Of a DNA stretch of 46,174 nucleotides, positions 9,738 through 17,830 are shown piece by piece. The position numbers and the translations under genes are program-made. This stretch comes from Mesorhizobium sp. GTDB lineage: Bacteria; Pseudomonadota; Alphaproteobacteria; Rhizobiales; Rhizobiaceae. The notes beneath the pieces were generated by a model. It was not told where the DNA came from. It worked only from the letters and a program-made list of their open reading frames with translations, and made no database searches. The stretch spans positions 117,904 through 164,077 of the forward strand of contig SAQR01000001.1 in assembly GCA_004020365.1 (NCBI GenBank), given 5' to 3'. Within the stretch, counting starts at the first letter, position 1. Each line of letters opens with the position of its first letter.

Positions 9738-10277
9738 ATGCAAACCTACGTCGCTCTGCTTTACAGCATCGTCCTGGGCGAGGGGCGGCGTGTCGTCATG
9801 TCCGATCTCAGGGCCATGACAGAAGCCCTGGGGCTGAACAACCCGCGCACGCTGGTGGCGACCGGCAATCTGGTGTTCGAGACGAAAGAAACAGACATTG
9901 CCGCGCTGGAGCGCCGATTGGAAACCGCGTTCCAAAAGACCTTCGGCCGCCATGTCGACATCATCGTGCGCCGTGCGGACGACTGGTTGAAGCTTGCGGC
10001 CGGCAATCCGTTTCCCGCCGAATCGGCTGCCGCCGCGGATCAGGTAGCGGTGCGCGTGATGCGCAAGCCTGTTCCCGCTGAGGCCGTCGCGGCGCTGGAG
10101 GCCTATATCGGCGAGGATGAAAGGATGCAGGCCGTCGGCGGTGACATTTGGATGTTCTTTTCGCGCGAGACGCCAAGCTCGCGGCTGCTTGCGGCGGTAA
10201 GTCACAAACGGCTCGGCGTCGGTACCTCTCGCAACTGGAATACCGTGCGCAGGCTGGCCGAAATGGTCGGCGGGTAG
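9738..10277 (+). CDS. DUF1697 family protein
   Basis: The 179-residue protein resembles the DUF1697 family: YVALLYSIVLGEGRRVVMSDL at the N-terminus, NPRTLVATGNLVFE, and the C-terminal SRNWNTVRRLAEM stretch. Family members usually begin YVALLRGINVGG, so the first strand here is somewhat diverged. No biochemical function is established that I can name. No signal peptide or membrane segment is visible, so a cytoplasmic location is likely. It starts 13 nt after pyrG and may be co-transcribed. It is convergent with the NCS1 permease gene, with a shared hairpin between them. Confidence 0.85.
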   Translation: MQTYVALLYSIVLGEGRRVVMSDLRAMTEALGLNNPRTLVATGNLVFETKETDIAALERRLETAFQKTFGRHVDIIVRRADDWLKLAAGNPFPAESAAAADQVAVRVMRKPVPAEAVAALEAYIGEDERMQAVGGDIWMFFSRETPSSRLLAAVSHKRLGVGTSRNWNTVRRLAEMVGG

Positions 10278-10280
10278 GGC

Positions 10281-10307
10281 TTCCCCTTCTCCCAGGGAGA
10301 AGGGGAA
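10281..10307. terminator. Bidirectional hairpin between convergent genes
   Basis: A perfect 13-bp inverted repeat (ttccccttctccc at 10281-10293, gggagaaggggaa at 10295-10307) has one base between the arms, so the tip must open by a few bases. It fills the 40-nt gap between the convergent DUF1697 and NCS1 genes. The flanking T/A runs are weak. Its position suggests a shared terminator; it may also be a dispersed palindrome. Confidence 0.6.
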
Positions 10308-10317
10308 ATTATTGTGA

Positions 10318-11775
10318 TCAAGCTTTCGCCGTTCTGGCTCTGGCTTCGAGTGCCATCGTGCGCAGCACATAGTAGATGACACCGGCGATAGCCACGCCGA
10401 AGAACCAGCCATAGACTCCCCACCACGCCGGCAACCAGTTGGTGAAGTTCGGTAGGACTGAGGAGAAGATCGCGCCGATGCCTGCGGCGACGAAGGCGTT
10501 GACGTGCCAACCGTTCTGGAAGCGGAACTCGCCGTCTTCCCTGTAGAGGGCCTCGACGTCGACCTCGCCCTTCCGGATCAGGTAATAGTCGACCATCATG
10601 ACACCAAAGATCGGCCCCATCGTCGCGCCGACGATGTTGACGAAGGTGGCAGCGCTGCCTTCCCATGGCGCAAAGGGGTAGAGCACCAGCGCGATCAGCG
10701 CCGCGATATAGCCGCCCTTCTTGAAGTCGATCTGCCGTGGAAAGACGTTGGAAAAATCGAATGCCGGCGACACGAAGTTTGCCACCACGTTGATGCCGAG
10801 CGTCGCTACAGCGAAGGTCAAGGCGGCGAGCGCCGCCAGGAACCAGCTGTCGAACTTGGCCGATATCTGGTCGGGATGCAGCAGCACCTCGCCATAGACG
10901 TCGAAAGCGGCAATCGTGGTGACGCCGGCGACCAGCGAGAACAGGATGAGGTTGACCGGCAGGCCCCAGATGTTGCCCTTGCGCAGCGATGCCTTGTCCG
11001 GCGCATAGCGGGCGAAATCGCAGAAATTGAGATAGAGCGCTGAGAAATAGGTCACCCAGATCGCCGCCACCGCGAATAGCGAAGTCCACGAGCCCGGCGT
11101 GCCGGGTACGCCCGCATCCTTGGTCTTTTCGAGCAGCACGTCCATCGGGATGTCGCTCGTGAAAGCGAAGGTTCCGGATTTGACGCAGAGATAGATCGCC
11201 AGGATCAGCATCATCACCCATACTGCCGGTCCGGCCCAGTCCTGGAACCGGCGCACCGTTTCCATGCCCTTCTGGATGATCAGCAGCTGCAGCGCCCAGA
11301 CCACCGCGAAGCAGATCACCTCCAGGCCGGTGTGCCCGAGGAAATGGGTGTTCTGGTTGAAGTCGGCGAACCACGGCGATCGGATCAGCAACGCTACGAT
11401 CGCGCCGGACGCGGCCGCAGTCTGTGCTCCGTACCAGAAGCAGGCGACGATGGCGCGCACTAGTGCCGGTATGTTGGCGCCCCAGATGCCGAAGGATGCG
11501 CGGGCAAGCACGGGGTAGGGCACTCCGGTCTTCACGCCGGCATAGCCGACCATGTTCATCAGCACGTAGATGATCAGCGAACCGATGCCGATGGCGATGA
11601 TGAAGTTGACGAAGCCACCGCAGAACAGGAACAGGCTTGCCGCGAGATAGTAGCCCCAGAGGCTGTGGACGTCCGACGTCCAGACGTTGAAGATCGAGAA
11701 CGGCCCCCAGTTTCGAACCTTCGCTGGAGCGAGATCTTCATTGTACAGATCGGGTGATGCGCCTTGTATAGTCAC
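10318..11775 (-). CDS. NCS1-family nucleobase/hydantoin-type cation symporter
   Basis: This is a 485-residue inner-membrane permease of the nucleobase:cation symporter-1 family (cytosine, allantoin, hydantoin and uracil carriers). The N-terminal VRNWGPFSIFNVWTSDVHSL matches the family's NW...W.SDVHS signature. About 12 hydrophobic segments follow, with YPVLARASFGIWG in the substrate-site region. The substrate cannot be told from sequence alone, and no purine or hydantoin genes are next to it. I chose GTG at 11775 because GGGAGG lies 8 nt upstream and the longer frame (to 11892) has an atypical, polar N-terminus. It diverges from a DUF982 gene. Confidence 0.88.
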   Translation of the reverse strand: MTIQGASPDLYNEDLAPAKVRNWGPFSIFNVWTSDVHSLWGYYLAASLFLFCGGFVNFIIAIGIGSLIIYVLMNMVGYAGVKTGVPYPVLARASFGIWGANIPALVRAIVACFWYGAQTAAASGAIVALLIRSPWFADFNQNTHFLGHTGLEVICFAVVWALQLLIIQKGMETVRRFQDWAGPAVWVMMLILAIYLCVKSGTFAFTSDIPMDVLLEKTKDAGVPGTPGSWTSLFAVAAIWVTYFSALYLNFCDFARYAPDKASLRKGNIWGLPVNLILFSLVAGVTTIAAFDVYGEVLLHPDQISAKFDSWFLAALAALTFAVATLGINVVANFVSPAFDFSNVFPRQIDFKKGGYIAALIALVLYPFAPWEGSAATFVNIVGATMGPIFGVMMVDYYLIRKGEVDVEALYREDGEFRFQNGWHVNAFVAAGIGAIFSSVLPNFTNWLPAWWGVYGWFFGVAIAGVIYYVLRTMALEARARTAKA

Positions 11776-12091
11776 TGCGATGTCCTCCCGTTGTTTGCCG
11801 CGCGCCTCCACGCGTTGGCTGCGCAGGTTAAACTTGACGCCAGGGAACCCGCAACCGGTTGATTTGCCGGCTTTGACCTTAAAGATATTCAATGAGAACC
11901 GCGCTTATCGGCGGGCAACGGTTCGTCACATGTTCGTCACGTTTGGTGATTCGCTTTCGGTCGAGTGATGTGAAAGACTTCGTTTTTGGCCCGACTTTTT
12001 TCATCATCGGGTTCTGTTTGCCGGAAGCCACATGGTCAGCAGCAAGTTCAAAGGTTCGATCAGGCCCATAGCGATCGACCGGGAGGAAACA
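11776..12091. promoter_or_regulatory. 316-nt divergent intergenic region with direct repeats
   Basis: No gene is supported in this stretch between the NCS1 permease (minus) and the DUF982 gene (plus). It holds two exact copies of gttcgtcac (11921-11929 and 11932-11940) with an 11-bp period, about one helical turn, as expected of a tandem protein-binding site. The last 80 nt align by eye with the leader of the other DUF982 gene at 28.6 kb. No firm -10/-35 pair was identified. Confidence 0.4.
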
Positions 12092-12394
12092 ATGGATCGC
12101 CTGCAATTCTTTACGCCTGTGCGTATTTCGCGCGGGCAGGAAAGTCCTGCCGAAGAAGTTGATAGCGTAGCCGAAGCGATGGAGTTCTTGCGTAAATGGC
12201 CAGCCGGCCGGCGTGGGCCAGTCTACCGATGCGCAGTAAATTGCTGCTCCGCGGCTCTGGCGGGCCGGATGTCGGCAGAGGAAGCAAGGAAGGCTTTTAC
12301 CGGCTTCGCCCGCATCACGCGCTTGCTCGACGAAGACATGGCTCTGCCGATAGGCGGCGGCAATGTTGCTAGCGTGCATTCGTTGAGGCGATGA
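12092..12394 (+). CDS. DUF982 family small protein (copy 1)
   Basis: This 100-residue protein resembles the DUF982 family, a group common in Rhizobiales and of unknown function. It contains the conserved W-P-x-GRRGPVY-x-CA block and a paired Cys-Cys (NCC). It is about 71% identical by ungapped hand count to the second copy at 28670-28972. The ATG was chosen because GGGAGGAA lies just upstream; the longer frame (12032) reads through the leader that both copies share. No signal peptide or membrane segment is seen. It is convergent with the VirG-like regulator gene. Confidence 0.85.
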   Translation: MDRLQFFTPVRISRGQESPAEEVDSVAEAMEFLRKWPAGRRGPVYRCAVNCCSAALAGRMSAEEARKAFTGFARITRLLDEDMALPIGGGNVASVHSLRR

Positions 12395-12436
12395 ACGTCC
12401 CTGTTTGACCCCTGCCAGTTACGGGGCGTCGGCAAC

Positions 12437-12469
12437 GTCACAGCACCTCGAAAGGTCACAGCACCTCGA
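12437..12469. repeat. 18-bp tandem duplication at the regulator stop codon
   Basis: The 15-mer gtcacagcacctcga occurs twice (12437-12451 and 12455-12469) with an 18-bp period. On the minus strand this repeats GAGGTGCTGTGA, the last codons and stop of the VirG-like regulator, directly downstream of the real stop. It looks like a recent local slippage duplication. Confidence 0.7.
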
Positions 12470-13238
12470 CCGGGGCAGCGAAGACGTAGCCAGCGCCCCG
12501 CTCGGTGACAATGAGTTTCGGCTCGCTCGGGCTGGCCTCGAGCTTGCGGCGCAGTCGCAATATCTGCACATCGATACTGCGGTCAAACACCTCTTCGTCG
12601 TGAATCCTGCTGGCAGCGAGAAGCTGCTCGCGGCTCAGGATTTGTTGCGGCGATTGCAGGAAGGCTGCCAGCAGGTTGAATTCGCCGGCGGTCAGCGGCG
12701 TCGCTTCGCCGGCGGGCGACCTCAGGCGCCGCATCCGCATGTCGAGTTCCCAGCCGGCAAAGCGGTAGCGCTTGGGCTTCTTGCCCGGCGATTGCTGGCG
12801 CGTCGACCCTGATCGCCGCAGCACGGCGCGAACGCGCGCAAGCAGTTCCCTGAGGCTGAAGGGCTTGGTGATGTAATCGTCAGCCCCGAGCTCCAGGCCG
12901 ACGACCCGATCCACCTCGTCGCGCCTGTGGCCGGTGATGATGATGATGGGCGGCGCTTCCGGTGGACTGCCGAGTTGCCGCAGGACTTCAAACCCGTCCT
13001 CATCGGCAAGCCGCATGTCGAGGAGCACCAGGTCTACCGGTCTTTCACTAAAGACGCGCGACATGGCCCGGCTGTCGGCAACCGCGCTGACCCTAAAATT
13101 CTCGCTCTCCAGGTAATTGGTGAGCATCTCGCGAATTTCGGGGTCGTCATCGACGACAAGAATATGCTTGGCTGCCGCTGCCTGTTCGATTGTGCCTTTC
13201 GACTGCTCTTCGTGGCGAGTGTTCTGTTCGGCTGACAT
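12456..13238 (-). CDS. OmpR-family, VirG-like response regulator
   Basis: This 260-residue response regulator has a receiver domain at about 25-143 (acidic Asp30/Asp31, phosphoacceptor Asp74, conserved Lys125) and a winged-helix DNA-binding domain at about 155-255. The DNA-binding half, with LTAGEFNLL, LSREQLL, DRSIDVQILRLRRKLEA and TERGAGYVF, strongly recalls Agrobacterium VirG (from memory, no alignment run). The neighbouring kinase recalls VirA in the same way. It diverges from the peroxidase-kinase operon, and an inverted repeat lies between them. The short N-terminal extension before the receiver is unremarkable. Targets are unknown; control of the adjacent cytochrome genes is the simplest inference. 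Confidence 0.9.
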   Translation of the reverse strand: MSAEQNTRHEEQSKGTIEQAAAAKHILVVDDDPEIREMLTNYLESENFRVSAVADSRAMSRVFSERPVDLVLLDMRLADEDGFEVLRQLGSPPEAPPIIIITGHRRDEVDRVVGLELGADDYITKPFSLRELLARVRAVLRRSGSTRQQSPGKKPKRYRFAGWELDMRMRRLRSPAGEATPLTAGEFNLLAAFLQSPQQILSREQLLAASRIHDEEVFDRSIDVQILRLRRKLEASPSEPKLIVTERGAGYVFAAPVEVL

Positions 13239-13299
13239 CTCAGACCGTCCGCAGGTATGGAACCCATGACCGAGCCGTTGCTTTATTGGACTTAACGCT

Positions 13300-13334
13300 G
13301 ATTATCGGCGATTTGTTGGTAAGCACCGATAATC
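13300..13334. promoter_or_regulatory. Inverted repeat in the divergent regulator/peroxidase promoter region
   Basis: Perfect 9-bp arms gattatcgg (13300-13308) and ccgataatc (13326-13334) are separated by 17 nt and extend to 11 bp with one mismatch. They lie between the divergent VirG-like regulator (start 13238) and the peroxidase gene (start 13364). This is a candidate operator, possibly for the VirG-like protein itself. It could instead be an mRNA hairpin in the peroxidase leader. Confidence 0.45.
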
Positions 13335-13363
13335 TTCGTGATCGGATACCACAGGCTCACTCG

Positions 13364-14386
13364 ATGGCGTATGAGCAGATTGGTAAGCTTCGGGCGGGGC
13401 TTTTGGTTCCGCTTTGCCTGGCAGCGGCGGCACCGTTTGCGTTGGCCCTGGTCAATCAGCCGGCCCCTCCGATCGGCGAGCCGATTGCTCCGATAACGGG
13501 CACTGGTCCTTCCGACCAGGCGAAGATCGCGCTCGGCGAGAGCCTGTTCAACGATGTCCGGCTGTCGCATGACGATGTCATCGCCTGCAGCGATTGCCAC
13601 AGGCTCGATCTCAGCGGCGACGACGGCAGGGCGCGTTCCACGGCGGCGGATGGCGGGCAGCTCGATTTCAACGCGCCGACCGTTTTTAGCGCAGCACTCA
13701 ATTTCCGGCTGAACTGGCGCGGCAACTTCCGGACTGTCGAGCAGCAGAACGAGGCAGTCCTGCTCGACGACAGGCTGATGAACACGAGTTGGGAAGAATT
13801 GCTGCCGAAACTGCGCTCCGACCCTGACTATTCGCGGCGATTCGTGACGCTCTACGGCGCGGCCCCTGGCCGGACGGATGTGCTCGACGCCCTGGCCATC
13901 TTTCAACGCTCGCTGATTACGCCCAACGCTCGTTTCGACCGCTATCTCAAGGGCGAGCACGACGCCATCACGGCGGACGAGGAGCATGGCTATCAATTGT
14001 TCAAGGCGTATGGCTGCATCGCTTGCCATCAGGGCGCCAATGTCGGCGGCAATCTGTTTCAGAAGTTCGGCATCTTTCGCAATCCCTTCGCCGGTCAGAA
14101 AAACGTGACCCAGGCGGATCTCGGCCGCTTCGCCATTACCGGCGTCGAGAGCGACCGCCATGTCTTCCGCGTTCCCAGCCTGCGCAATGTCGCGGTGACG
14201 GCGCCGTATTTCCACGACGGCCGTACCGCATCCCTCGCAGACGCAGTGAAGATCATGGCGCAAAGCCAGCTCGGCCGGCAGCTCGACCAGCGCGATGCCG
14301 ATCTCATCGTCAAGTTCCTTGCGACGCTGACGGGCGAATTTCGCGGCCAACCGTTGACCAGCGCAACCGATCGTCTGCCGCAATGA
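13364..14386 (+). CDS. Dihaem cytochrome c peroxidase / MauG-like protein
   Basis: This 340-residue exported dihaem protein has an N-terminal hydrophobic segment (about residues 10-30) that fits a signal peptide or anchor. Two CxxCH haem c motifs follow: Cys75-Cys78-His79 (CSDCH) and Cys218-Cys221-His222 (CIACH). The C-terminal VFRVPSLRNVAVTAPYFHDG block is typical of bacterial cytochrome c peroxidases and MauG relatives. It would reduce peroxide in the periplasm or carry out a MauG-type oxidation; sequence alone does not decide. The ATG at 13364 starts a plausible signal peptide, although its ribosome-binding site is weak. The stop overlaps the kinase ATG by 4 nt, so a redox enzyme and a sensor kinase are co-translated. 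Confidence 0.9.
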   Translation: MAYEQIGKLRAGLLVPLCLAAAAPFALALVNQPAPPIGEPIAPITGTGPSDQAKIALGESLFNDVRLSHDDVIACSDCHRLDLSGDDGRARSTAADGGQLDFNAPTVFSAALNFRLNWRGNFRTVEQQNEAVLLDDRLMNTSWEELLPKLRSDPDYSRRFVTLYGAAPGRTDVLDALAIFQRSLITPNARFDRYLKGEHDAITADEEHGYQLFKAYGCIACHQGANVGGNLFQKFGIFRNPFAGQKNVTQADLGRFAITGVESDRHVFRVPSLRNVAVTAPYFHDGRTASLADAVKIMAQSQLGRQLDQRDADLIVKFLATLTGEFRGQPLTSATDRLPQ

Positions 14387-16905
14387 AGTCGCTACCCATC
14401 CTGGCGCCGGTCGTCGCCTGCCTGCTCATTGTCCTCACCTACCTGCTGCTGCAGGGCGCGGCTCCTGATGCCGCGCGCCACGAACGCACGCTCGACGCTC
14501 TCAGGACCGTCATCCTCTATAACGCTGCCCTGCAGCGCGACGTGTTGCGGGCACGGGCAGGGCTGTTGCGCAGCTACGATCCGCTTGTGCGGTCGATCGA
14601 GAACCTGAACGAGGCGACGCGGACGCTGCCGGCTGCGAGCGACGTCGCAAGCGGCGAAGCACGGGCGGACATCGAGCGGCGGATTGCCGAGGTCATCGCC
14701 GCGGTTCGCGACGAGGAAACGCTCGTCGAGGCGTTCAAGTCGGACAACGCGCTGCTGCAGAACTCGTTGAACTATTTCAACTATATGAGCGGTCGGCTCA
14801 CGAGCGAGGGCGACGGCCTTCGAGCGGTCGAAATCGGAGCTCTGATGATCGCCATGTCGCGGTTCATCAGCGATCCCCGGCCGGAGGCGGCAAGGGCAGT
14901 GACCGCCTCGCTTGACCGGCTGGCCAGACCCTCCGTCGATGCCGTGTCTGCAAGCGATGTCCGCTCACTTGTCTCCCACGGCCGGCTTATCGTCACCAGG
15001 CTTCCGGCGGTCGACGAGCTCGTCTCCCGCCTGCAGGCTGCGCCAACGAGCGAACGGGCCCGCGCTCTGCAGGACCTGTATCTCGATGTGCATGGGCGCG
15101 CCGCGGCACGGGCTGCGCGGTTCCAGACGCTGCTCTACGCCGCGGCGCTGGTCCTGGTGGGCTATGTGGCTTACCTGTTCGCCCGCCTGCGCCACAATGC
15201 GCGGATCCTGCGCGAGCGGCTGGAATTCGAAGGCTTGATCGCTTCGATCTCGACACAGTTCATCAATCTGCCGCGTGATCGTATCCGGGCCGGGATCAGC
15301 AAGGGCCTCGCGCGCCTGGTGGAACATGCCGGGCTCGACGGCGCCCAGATTTTCGTCAGCCGCACATACGATGCCGATCTTTCCGGCGGCTATTTCTACC
15401 GCCATCCGAGCGGAAGCTCGATGGCCCGCCTGCCGAACGAAATGATCGAGCTGGCTTCACGCTGGACGCTCGCGGACCACGAACGGCAAGGCTGCATCGA
15501 CGTCCCCCTCGTCGGCGAGCTTCCCGAGGGGCGGGAGAAGGCATGCCTGCAGGCGCATCAAATTCGATCGTGGCTGTGCATACCGATGTGGCATGCCGGC
15601 GAGCGGCTGGGTTTTCTGGCTCTCGATGGCGTAACGCACGAAAAGCATTGGACCGACGACGACATCGCGCTGCTGCGCACCGCCGCCGAGATCTTCGCCA
15701 ATGCCATCGCGCGCCAACACAACGAATGCGAACGCGAGGCGCTGCAGGCGCGGCTCAACCAATCGCAGCGGCTGGAATCAATCGGAACGCTGGCCGGCGG
15801 CATAGCGCACGAGTTCAACAACATTCTCAGCGCCGTCCTCGGCTATGGCGAGATGGCGCTGGTGGTGCTGCTGAAGGAGTCTCGTGCGCGGGGCTACGTC
15901 CAGCAGATCATGAAGGCCGGCAGGCGGGCGCAGCACGTCACGGAGCAGATCCTTGCCTTCAGCCGTCGCCGCGAGCGGCAGCATCACGCGCTGCGGGTGC
16001 AGCCCGTGATTGCGGAGGCAGTCGATCTGCTGCGCGCCTCGTTCCCCGCCACGCTTGCGGTGGAGACGCATCTTGCAGCCGCGGATGCCGCGATGACGGG
16101 CGATCCGACCGAGCTTCAGCAGGTGGTGATGAATCTCGGCACCAACGCGGCGCAGGCGATGAACAGCCGCGGCGTATTGGAGATCGCCCTCGACATGACG
16201 GAGATTGTCGAGGCGCAGGCGTTGTCGCACGGCAACCTGCCTGCCGGCCGTTATATCCGCCTTGCCGTCAGGGACACCGGCAGCGGCATGGATCAGGCGA
16301 CTCTCGAGCGCATCTTCGAGCCGTTCTTCACGACCAAGCCGGCAGGGCACGGCACCGGGCTCGGCCTGTCGACGGTGCACGGCATTGTGGCGGCACATCG
16401 AGGGGCGGTGGACGTGAAGAGCCAACTGGGCCAAGGCACCACCTTCGAGATCTATTTTCCTGAGATTGAACCCGCTTCAGCCCAAGCGGATGAGGGCGAA
16501 GGCGAGGCCACCGAGGTTCCGGTCGAGTATGGCAAAGGCGAGACGATCCTGGTTGTCGATGACGATAAGCCGCTGATGCAGCTTGCCGAGGAGATGCTCG
16601 CCGCGCTTGGCTACGAGCCGGTCGGGTTCGACCGCAGCCCTGCGGCTCTCAATGCCTTCCGTGCCGATCCGGGGCGCTTCGACCTGGTGCTGACGGACGA
16701 GGTCATGCCTGACATGACAGGGGTCGAGCTCTCCGGCAAGTTGCATGAGATTCGGTCTGACCTGCCAATTGTCCTGATGACCGGTTACGGCCGCACGCTC
16801 CGATCGCGTCAACTGACGGCGGCCGGCATAAGCGAAGTCATCAAGAAGCCGCTGCTGTCGGCCTCTGTTGCACAATGCCTTGCCCGCCATCTGCATTCAG
16901 GCTGA
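14383..16905 (+). CDS. VirA-like hybrid sensor histidine kinase
   Basis: This 840-residue membrane kinase has TM1 at about 7-25, a helical periplasmic sensor region at about 30-245 resembling the DAHL domain (LQRDVLRARAGLL then YDPLV), and TM2 at about 250-268. A GAF-like linker follows at about 295-455. The HisKA domain has His476 in GGIAHEFNNILSA; the ATPase domain has N-box NLGTNAAQAM and GTGLGLSTVHG. A C-terminal receiver carries Asp772. The order (periplasmic, linker, kinase, receiver) is that of Agrobacterium VirA, and the H-box and ATPase stretches are very close to VirA as I remember it. It is translationally coupled to the dihaem peroxidase upstream, so its signal may be redox-linked or phenolic; this is inference. 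Confidence 0.92.
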   Translation: MKSLPILAPVVACLLIVLTYLLLQGAAPDAARHERTLDALRTVILYNAALQRDVLRARAGLLRSYDPLVRSIENLNEATRTLPAASDVASGEARADIERRIAEVIAAVRDEETLVEAFKSDNALLQNSLNYFNYMSGRLTSEGDGLRAVEIGALMIAMSRFISDPRPEAARAVTASLDRLARPSVDAVSASDVRSLVSHGRLIVTRLPAVDELVSRLQAAPTSERARALQDLYLDVHGRAAARAARFQTLLYAAALVLVGYVAYLFARLRHNARILRERLEFEGLIASISTQFINLPRDRIRAGISKGLARLVEHAGLDGAQIFVSRTYDADLSGGYFYRHPSGSSMARLPNEMIELASRWTLADHERQGCIDVPLVGELPEGREKACLQAHQIRSWLCIPMWHAGERLGFLALDGVTHEKHWTDDDIALLRTAAEIFANAIARQHNECEREALQARLNQSQRLESIGTLAGGIAHEFNNILSAVLGYGEMALVVLLKESRARGYVQQIMKAGRRAQHVTEQILAFSRRRERQHHALRVQPVIAEAVDLLRASFPATLAVETHLAAADAAMTGDPTELQQVVMNLGTNAAQAMNSRGVLEIALDMTEIVEAQALSHGNLPAGRYIRLAVRDTGSGMDQATLERIFEPFFTTKPAGHGTGLGLSTVHGIVAAHRGAVDVKSQLGQGTTFEIYFPEIEPASAQADEGEGEATEVPVEYGKGETILVVDDDKPLMQLAEEMLAALGYEPVGFDRSPAALNAFRADPGRFDLVLTDEVMPDMTGVELSGKLHEIRSDLPIVLMTGYGRTLRSRQLTAAGISEVIKKPLLSASVAQCLARHLHSG

Positions 16906-17044
16906 TCACGGTCGGCCGGGTTCCTCGTTACAGCCGTAACCAAAATTCCGCCTGGCTGAAATCAACCTGTAGCCGGGCCCTTCGATATTCCGACCGCGAG
17001 AAGACCAGGGATAGGAAAAAGTGGAAAACCGATAGGAGAAGCTG

Positions 17045-17551
17045 ATGACACGATGGGCTCTCATCGGAATTACCGCCCTTGGCCTGAGCGGGCTACTCGC
17101 CGCCGTAAAGCTCGACCCAAGCGAGACGGATGCGGCGGCGGCGACCGGTTCGATCGAGCGGGGTCGATACCTGGTGAAAATCGGCGGCTGCAACGACTGC
17201 CACACGCCCGGTTATCTGGAGAAGGCCGGCGACGTTCCCGAGGATCGATGGCTGATCGGCGACTCTCTTGGCTTCAATGGGCCGTGGGGAACGACCTACC
17301 CGACGAATCTTCGTCAGCTTTTGCGAACCATGGGCGAGGACGACTGGGTACGGGCAGCGCGTACAGTCGAGACGCGCCCGCCTATGCCGTGGTTCAACCT
17401 GCGTGCCATGACCGAGGCCGACCTGCGCGCCATCTACCGATATGTGCTTTCGCTGCCGGCAGACGATACGCCGGTTCCGGACTATGTGCCGCCCGATCGT
17501 CCGCCGAAGACACCGCATATTGTGTTCGTGCCGCAGGCGCCGAAGCGGTAG
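17045..17551 (+). CDS. Mono-haem c-type cytochrome
   Basis: This 168-residue exported cytochrome has an N-terminal hydrophobic segment (about residues 4-21), one haem c site (Cys49-Cys52-His53, GGCNDCHTPG) and RPPMPWF, whose Met is a likely axial ligand. The pattern RGRYLVKIGGCNDCH...GPWGTTYPTNL is typical of small cytochromes that serve membrane dehydrogenases or peroxidases. GGAG lies about 6 nt before the ATG. It follows the hybrid kinase by 139 nt on the same strand. It is a plausible electron donor for the dihaem peroxidase, although no experiment links them. Confidence 0.88.
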   Translation: MTRWALIGITALGLSGLLAAVKLDPSETDAAAATGSIERGRYLVKIGGCNDCHTPGYLEKAGDVPEDRWLIGDSLGFNGPWGTTYPTNLRQLLRTMGEDDWVRAARTVETRPPMPWFNLRAMTEADLRAIYRYVLSLPADDTPVPDYVPPDRPPKTPHIVFVPQAPKR

Positions 17552-17708
17552 CCGCGTCCGAAGACGTAGTCGCCGCCGAAAGTCCGGGGCAGGGGTGTTC
17601 TGCGCCCGTGCGGCACGTCAGACACGGCCGCCTGTTTCAGATGTAACGCAATTCCCGATTCCGGAAATCACGTTGTTGCACTGATCGACGATCATGACGG
17701 TCCAACCC

Positions 17709-17734
17709 GGGGCGGCCAGATGGGGCGGCCAGAT
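17709..17734. repeat. 13-bp perfect tandem repeat
   Basis: ggggcggccagat occurs twice head to tail (17709-17721, 17722-17734) in the 243-nt gap between the cytochrome and methyltransferase genes. No function is evident; it fits replication slippage. Confidence 0.7.
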
Positions 17735-17759
17735 GGCTGCCCGGCGATCAGGCAAATCG

Positions 17760-17830
17760 GGAGTCAAATCCAGTAATCGATCAGGAGTCAAATTATGGAC
17801 AATCTGCTTGTAATGGACAATCGGCTTGCT
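17760..17830 (+). promoter_or_regulatory. Duplicated ribosome-binding site and start region of the methyltransferase gene
   Basis: ggagtcaaat occurs at 17760-17769 and again at 17784-17793, right before the ATG at 17795. The first 18 coding bases (17795-17812) are then repeated at 17813-17830 with 15/18 identity, giving the peptide MDNLLV-MDNRLA. The second Met (17813) is an alternative start, but only the first ATG has a well-placed GGAG. Confidence 0.55.
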
